NCBI GenBank assembly: GCA_963855995.1
Contig: OY979731.1
Span: forward strand, 124,001-188,000
Source of the DNA: Muricea muricata
Taxonomy: Eukaryota > Cnidaria > Anthozoa > Malacalcyonacea > Plexauridae
Direction: 5' to 3'
Length of the DNA stretch: 64,000 nt
Both the position numbers and the translations under genes were made by a program. Of the stretch, positions 57,604 to 64,000 are shown in pieces. The notes beneath the pieces were generated by a model. The model had not been told where the DNA came from, made no database searches, and worked only from the letters and a program-made list of their open reading frames with translations. How positions within the stretch are numbered: position 1 is the stretch's first letter; every line of letters starts with the position of its first letter.

Positions 57604-57735
57604 CTGAAAAATTCATGAATTATTCATGATTTCATGAATTATTCATGATTATTCACGAAATATTCATGAATTATTCATGAATAATTCATGAAAGATTCAT
57701 GAAATATTCATGAAATATTCATGAAATATTCATGA
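57604..57735 (+). repeat. TTCATGAA palindromic block in satellite S1
   Basis: About 12 overlapping copies of ATTCATGAA-type words. Related blocks follow at 58674, 60463, 60961, 62716, 63240 and 63764. They are spaced 1070, 1789, 498, 1755, 524 and 524 bp apart and mark the higher-order units. Confidence 0.9.
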
Positions 57736-59853
57736 ATATTTAAAAAAATTCTCAGAAGAAATTTAGAGGAAAATTTTGAGAAAAAAAATCTCATTCATAT
57801 CATCACGAGAAAAATCCCGCGTGGGGTGCTCGCAACACGCGTGTGTCTCGCGCGAAATTCTCGAAACACTTCCCGAAAAAATTTTGAGGAAAATTTAAAA
57901 AAAAAAATTTGGAAAAAAAAATTGGAAAAAAAATTTGAAAAAAATTCTGGAAAAAAAAAATTAGAAAAAAAATTGGAAAAAAATTCTGAGAAAAAATTTT
58001 GAGGAAATTTTTGACAAAAAAATTTTGGAAAAAAAATTGGAAAAAAATTCTAAGAAAAAATTTTGAGGAAAATTTTAAGAAAAAAATCTCATTCATATAA
58101 TCACGAGAAAAATCCCGCGTGGGGTGCTCGCAACACGCGTGTGTCTCGCGCGAAACTCTCGAAACAAATCCCGAAAAAATTTTGAGGAAAATTTTAAAAA
58201 AAAAATTTGGAAAAAAAAAATTTGAAAAAATATCTGGAAAAAATTTTGAGGAAAATTTTGACAAAAAAATTTTGGAAAAAAAATTGGAAAAAAATTCTAA
58301 GAAAAAATTTTGAGGAAAATTTTGACAAAAAAATTCTCATTCACATAATCACGAGAAAAATCCCGCGTGGGGTGCTCGCAACACGCGTGTGTCTCGCGCC
58401 AAACCCTCGAAACAAATCCCGAAAAAATTTTGAGGAAAATTTTGACAAAAAAATTTGGAAAAAAAAAATTGGAAAAAAAAATTAGAAAAAAAATTTGAAA
58501 AAAATTCTGGAAAAAAAAATTTGAAAAAAATTCTGAGAAAAAATTTTGACAAAAAAATTTGGGAAAAAAATTGGGAAAAAAAATTGGAAAAAAAATTTAG
58601 GAAAAAGTTTTGACAAAAAATTTTTTCCCAATTTCTTTTTCAAAATTTTTTCCTTAATTTTTTTTCAAGATCCCTGAAAAATTCATGAATTATTCATGAT
58701 TTCATGAATTATTCATGATTATTCACGAAATATTCATGAATTATTCATGAATAATTCATGAAAGATTCATGAAATATTCATGAAATATTCATGAAATATT
58801 CATGAATATTTAAAAAAATTCTCAGAAGAAATTTAGAGGAAAATTTTGAGAAAAAAAATCTCATTCATATCATCACGAGAAAAATCCCGCGTGGGGTGCT
58901 CGCAACACGCGTGTGTCTCGCGCGAAATTCTCGAAACACTTCCCGAAAAAATTTTGAGGAAAATTTAAAAAAAAAAATTTGGAAAAAAAAATTGGAAAAA
59001 AAATTTGAAAAAAATTCTGGAAAAAAAAATTAGAAAAAAAATTTGAAAAAAATTCTGAGAAAAAATTTAGAGGAAAATTTTGAGAAAAAAAATCTCATTC
59101 ATATAATCACAAGAAAAATCCCGCGTGGGGTGCTCGCAACACGCGTGTGTCTCGCGCCAAACCCTCGAAACAAATCCCGAAAAAATTTTGAGGAAAATTT
59201 TGAAAAAAAAATTTGGAAAAAAAAAATTGGAAAAAAAAATTTGAAAAAAATTCTGGAAAAAAAATTTGAAAAAAATTCTGGAAAAAAAAATTAGAAAAAA
59301 AATTTGAAAAAAATTCTGGGAAAAAATTTTGAGGAAAATTTTGACAAAAAAATTTTGGAAAAAAAAATTGGAAAAAAATTCTAAGAAAAAATTTTGAGGA
59401 AAATTTTGAGAATAAAAATCTCATTCATATAATCACGAGAAAAATCCCGCGGGGGGTGCTCGCAACACGCGTGTGTCTCGCGCGAAACCCTCGAAATAAA
59501 TCCCGAAAAAATTTTGAGGAAAATTTTAAAAAAAAAATTTGGAAAAAAAAAATTGGAAAAAAAATTTGAAAAAAATTCTGGAAAAAAAAATTAGAAAAAA
59601 AATTTCAAAAAAATTCTGAGAAAAAATTTTGAGGAAAATTTTGACAAAAAAATTTGGAAAAAAAAAAATTGGAAAAAAAATTGGAAAAAAAATTTGAAAA
59701 AAATTCTGGAAAAAAAAAATTAGAAAAAAAATTGGAAAAAAATTCTGAGAAAAAATTTTAAGGAAAATTTTGACAAAAAAATTTTGGAAAAAAAAATTGG
59801 AAAAAAATTCTAAGAAAAAATTTTGAGGAAAATTTTAAGAAAAAAAATCTCAT

Positions 59854-62382
59854 TCATATAATCACGAGAAAAATCCCGCGTGGGGTGCTCGCAACACGCG
59901 TGTGTCTCGCGCGAAACTCTCGAAACAAATCCCGAAAAAATTTTGAGGAAAATTTTAAAAAAAAAATTTGGAAAAAAAAAATTTGAAAAAATATCTGGAA
60001 AAAAAAATTAGAAAAAAAATTCTGAGAAAAAATTTTGAGGAAAATTTTGACAAAAAAATTTTGGAAAAAAAATTGGAAAAAAATTCTAAGAAAAAATTTT
60101 GAGGAAAATTTTGACAAAAAAATTCTCATTCACATAATCACGAGAAAAATCCCGCGTGGGGTGCTCGCAACACGCGTGTGTCTCGCGCCAAACCCTCGAA
60201 ACAAATCCCGAAAAAATTTTGAGGAAAATTTTGACAAAAAAATTTGGAAAAAAAAAATTGGAAAAAAAAATTGGAAAAAAAATTTGAAAAAAATTCTGGA
60301 AAAAAAAATTTGAAAAAAATTCTGAGAAAAAATTTTGACAAAAAAATTTGGGAAAAAAATTGGGAAAAAGAATTGGAAAAAAAATTTAGGAAAAAGTTTT
60401 GACAAAAAATTTTTTCCCAATTTCTTTTTCAAAATTTTTTCCTTAATTTTTTTTCAAGATCCCTGAAAAATTCATGAATTATTCATGATTTCATGACTTA
60501 TTCATGATTATTCATGAAATATTCATGAATTATTCATGAATAATTCATGAAATATTCATGAAATATTCATGAAATATTCATGAAATATTCATGAATATTT
60601 AAAAAAATTCTCAGAAGAAATTTAGAGGAAAATTTTGAGAAAAAAAATCTCATTCATATAATCACGAGAAAAATCCCGCGTGGGGTGCTCGCAACACGCG
60701 TGTGTCTCGCGCGAAACCCTCGAAATAAATCCCGAAAAAATTTTGAAAAAAATTTTGACAAAAAAATTTGGAAAAAAAAAATTGGAAAAAAAAATTGGAA
60801 AAAAAATTTGAAAAAAATTCTGAGAAAAAATTTTGACAAAAAAATTTGGAAAAAAAATTGGGAAAAAAAATTGGAAAAAAAATTTAGGAAAAAGTTTTGA
60901 CAAAAAATTTTTTCCCAATTTCTTTTTCAAAATTTTTTCCTTAATTTTTTTTCAAGATCCCTGAAAAATTCATGAATTATTCATGATTTCATGAATTATC
61001 ATGATTATTCATGAAATATTCATGAATTATTCATGAATAATTCATGAAATATTCATGAAATATTCATGAATATTTAAAAAAATTCTGAGAAGAAATTTAG
61101 AGAAAAATTTTGAGAAAAAAAATCTCATTCATATAATCACGAGAAAAATCCCGCGTGGGGTGCTCGCAACACGCGTGTGTCTCGCGCGAAACCCTCGAAA
61201 CAAATCCCGAAAAAATTTTGAGGAAAATTTTAAAAAAAAAAATTTGGAAAAAAAAAATTGGAAAAAAAATTTGAAAAAAATTCTGGAAAAAAAAATTAGA
61301 AAAAAAATTTGAAAAAAATTCTGAGAAAAAATTTAGAGGAAAATTTTGAGAAAAAAAATCTCATTAATATAATCACAAGAAAAATCCCGCGTGGGGTGCT
61401 CGCAACACGCGTGTGTCTCGCGCCAAACCCTCGAAACAAATCCCGAAAAAATTTTGAGGAAAATTTTGAAAAAAAAATTTGGAAAAAAAAAATTGGAAAA
61501 AAAAATTTGAAAAAAATTCTGGAAAAAAAATTTGAAAAAAATTCTGGAAAAAAAAATTAGAAAAAAAATTTGAAAAAAATTCTGAGAAAAAATTTTGAGG
61601 AAAATTTTGACAAAAAAATTTTGGAAAAAAAATTGGAAAAAAATTCTAAGAAAAAATTTTGAGGAAAATTTTGAGAATAAAAATCTCATTCATATAATCA
61701 CGAGAAAAATCCCGCGGGGGGTGCTCGCAACACGCGTGTGTCTCGCGCGAAACCCTCGAAATAAATCCCGAAAAAATTTTGAGGAAAATTTTAAAAAAAA
61801 AATTTGGAAAAAAAAAATTGGAAAAAAAATTTGAAAAAAATTCTGGAAAAAAAAATTAGAAAAAAAATTTCAAAAAAATTCTGAGAAAAAATTTTGAGGA
61901 AAATTTTGACAAAAAAATTTGGAAAAAAAAAAATTGGAAAAAAAATTTGAAAAAAATTCTGGAAAAAAAAAATTAGAAAAAAAATTGGAAAAAAATTCTG
62001 AGAAAAAATTTTAAGGAAAATTTTGACAAAAAAATTTTGGAAAAAAAAATTGGAAAAAAATTCTAAGAAAAAATTTTGAGGAAAATTTTAAGAAAAAAAA
62101 TCTCATTCATATAATCACGAGAAAAATCCCGCGTGGGGTGCTCGCAACACGCGTGTGTCTCGCGCGAAACTCTCGAAACAAATCCCGAAAAAATTTTGAG
62201 GAAAATTTTAAAAAAAAAATTTGGAAAAAAAAAATTTGAAAAAATATCTGGAAAAAAAAATTAGAAAAAAAATTCTGAGAAAAAATTTTGAGGAAAATTT
62301 TGACAAAAAAATTTTGGAAAAAAAATTGGAAAAAAATTCTAAGAAAAAATTTTGAGGAAAATTTTGACAAAAAAATTCTCAT
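59854..62382 (+). repeat. ~2.25-kb higher-order repeat of satellite S1
   Basis: The block around 59854-60432 recurs at 62107-62685 with an exact offset of 2253 bp. The block at 59043-59294 recurs at 61309-61560 (offset 2266). The copies are almost identical, including the GAATTGG variant and the CATGACTTATTCATG variant. Confidence 0.85.
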
Positions 62383-62390
62383 TCACATAA

Positions 62391-64000
62391 TCACGAGAAA
62401 AATCCCGCGTGGGGTGCTCGCAACACGCGTGTGTCTCGCGCCAAACCCTCGAAACAAATCCCGAAAAAATTTTGAGGAAAATTTTGACAAAAAAATTTGG
62501 AAAAAAAAAATTGGAAAAAAAAATTGGAAAAAAAATTTGAAAAAAATTCTGGAAAAAAAAATTTGAAAAAAATTCTGAGAAAAAATTTTGACAAAAAAAT
62601 TTGGGAAAAAAATTGGGAAAAAGAATTGGAAAAAAAATTTAGGAAAAAGTTTTGACAAAAAATTTTTTCCCAATTTCTTTTTCAAAATTTTTTCCTTAAT
62701 TTTTTTTCAAGATCCCTGAAAAATTCATGAATTATTCATGATTTCATGACTTATTCATGATTATTCATGAAATATTCATGAATTATTCATGAATAATTCA
62801 TGAAATATTCATGAAATATTCATGAAATATTCATGAAATATTCATGAATATTTAAAAAAATTCTCAGAAGAAATTTAGAGGAAAATTTTGAGAAAAAAAA
62901 TCTCATTCATATAATCACGAGAAAAATCCCGCGTGGGGTGCTCGCAACACGCGTGTGTCTCGCGCCAAACCCTCGAAACAAATCCCGAAAAAATTTTGAG
63001 GAAAATTTTGACAAAAAAATTTGGAAAAAAAAAATTGGAAAAAAAAATTGGAAAAAAAATTTGAAAAAAATTCTGGAAAAAAAAATTTGAAAAAAATTCT
63101 GAGAAAAAATTTTGACAAAAAAATTTGGGAAAAAAATTGGGAAAAAGAATTGGAAAAAAAATTTAGGAAAAAGTTTTGACAAAAAATTTTTTCCCAATTT
63201 CTTTTTCAAAATTTTTTCCTTAATTTTTTTTCAAGATCCCTGAAAAATTCATGAATTATTCATGATTTCATGACTTATTCATGATTATTCATGAAATATT
63301 CATGAATTATTCATGAATAATTCATGAAATATTCATGAAATATTCATGAAATATTCATGAAATATTCATGAATATTTAAAAAAATTCTCAGAAGAAATTT
63401 AGAGGAAAATTTTGAGAAAAAAAATCTCATTCATATAATCACGAGAAAAATCCCGCGTGGGGTGCTCGCAACACGCGTGTGTCTCGCGCCAAACCCTCGA
63501 AACAAATCCCGAAAAAATTTTGAGGAAAATTTTGACAAAAAAATTTGGAAAAAAAAAATTGGAAAAAAAAATTGGAAAAAAAATTTGAAAAAAATTCTGG
63601 AAAAAAAAATTTGAAAAAAATTCTGAGAAAAAATTTTGACAAAAAAATTTGGGAAAAAAATTGGGAAAAAGAATTGGAAAAAAAATTTAGGAAAAAGTTT
63701 TGACAAAAAATTTTTTCCCAATTTCTTTTTCAAAATTTTTTCCTTAATTTTTTTTCAAGATCCCTGAAAAATTCATGAATTATTCATGATTTCATGAATT
63801 ATTCATGATTATTCATGAAATATTCATGAATTATTCATGAATAATTCATGAAATATTCATGAAATATTCATGAAATATTCATGAAATATTCATGAATATT
63901 TAAAAAAATTATCAGAAGAAATTTAGAGGAAAATTTTGAGAAAAAAAATCTCATTCATATAATCACGAGAAAAATCCCGCGTGGGGTGCTCGCAACACGC
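62391..64000 (+). repeat. 524-bp tandem monomers of satellite S1
   Basis: Three units at about 62391, 62915 and 63439 repeat with an exact 524-bp period. Each holds one core, the A-run section, a T-run section and one TTCATGAA block. A fourth begins at the window edge. Confidence 0.9.

Larger units (their letters stand above)
56575..64000 (+). repeat. Satellite S1, single-orientation cluster
   Basis: About 7.4 kb (running off the window) of the same family as 4103-8262, here with all 20 CpG-rich cores on the + strand (near 56716, 57014, 57290, 57814, 58111, 58360, 58884, 59118, 59444, 59872, 60149, 60672, 61148, 61384, 61709, 62126, 62401, 62928, 63450, 63973). Cores read CCCGCGTGGGGTGCTCG, CAACACGCGTGTGTCTCGCG and AAACCCTCGAAACAAATCCC, separated by A-run units (GACAAAAAAATTTTGG, GGAAAAAAATTCTAAG). 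All Lys/Asn/Phe-rich frames here are artefacts. Confidence 0.95.

Overview
This is nuclear DNA of an invertebrate animal. The recognisable genes are split into short exons by GT-AG introns. They match metazoan families: the C-terminal part of the ubiquitin ligase UBR4, the p97/VCP cofactor UBXN6, LOXHD1-like PLAT repeats and a P2X7-like intracellular-domain exon. A non-bilaterian (sponge or cnidarian) is my best guess from this mix and the intron-rich structure, but I cannot name the species. There are no operons, no CRISPR array and no bacterial genes. More than half of the window is tandem repeats.

Layout. 1-4102: decayed multi-PLAT (LOXHD1-like) gene on the + strand, carrying a nonsense codon, a frameshift and foldback elements. 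4103-8262: satellite family S1, made of A/T-tract units around a CpG-rich core, in both orientations; it starts inside a PLAT exon. 8263-9083: short unique stretch with a small foldback. 9084-14559: about 20 exons of the C-terminal ~650 residues of a UBR4-like E3 ligase, including the hemiRING zinc-binding part, with intact phases but one frameshift and one bad splice donor. 14686-16560: decayed hAT-type transposase on the - strand. 17190-22010: a 2.2-2.6 kb unit present twice, the second copy carrying a large foldback. 22120-32340: 10 kb array of a 31-bp minisatellite. 32355-38500: a chain of simple arrays (AACT/AAGT tetramers, CCCA/CCCG tetramers, AAAACTT heptamers, degenerate AAGTAACTTAA), bounded three times by the same ~60-bp sequence. 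38500-42990: AT-rich DNA with degenerate ~55- and ~60-bp repeats. 40576-41815 and 45230-46626: two diverged copies of a ~1.3-kb element, one ending in a tRNA-like sequence. 44098-45174: a TA-flanked element with 25-bp inverted termini. 47605-47877: P2X7-like exon. 49526-53479: UBXN6 on the - strand, with a LINE reverse-transcriptase relic in one intron. 53648-55262: several foldbacks. 55770-55987: a doubtful imidazolonepropionase-like first exon. 56188-56526: GIY-YIG relic of a retroelement. 56575-64000: S1 satellite again, in one orientation, organised into 524-bp and ~2.25-kb higher-order repeats.

The genes do not form a pathway. UBR4 and UBXN6 both belong to ubiquitin/p97 protein quality control, but I see no sign that their proximity is functional. 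The most unusual content is structural: one satellite family at both ends of the window in different organisation, the recurring junction sequence between unrelated simple arrays, and gene fragments ending at satellite or transposon borders. Many short open frames here (Lys/Asn/Phe-rich, Tyr-Thr-His-Leu-rich, Gly-Trp-rich) are by-products of repeats and are not annotated as genes.
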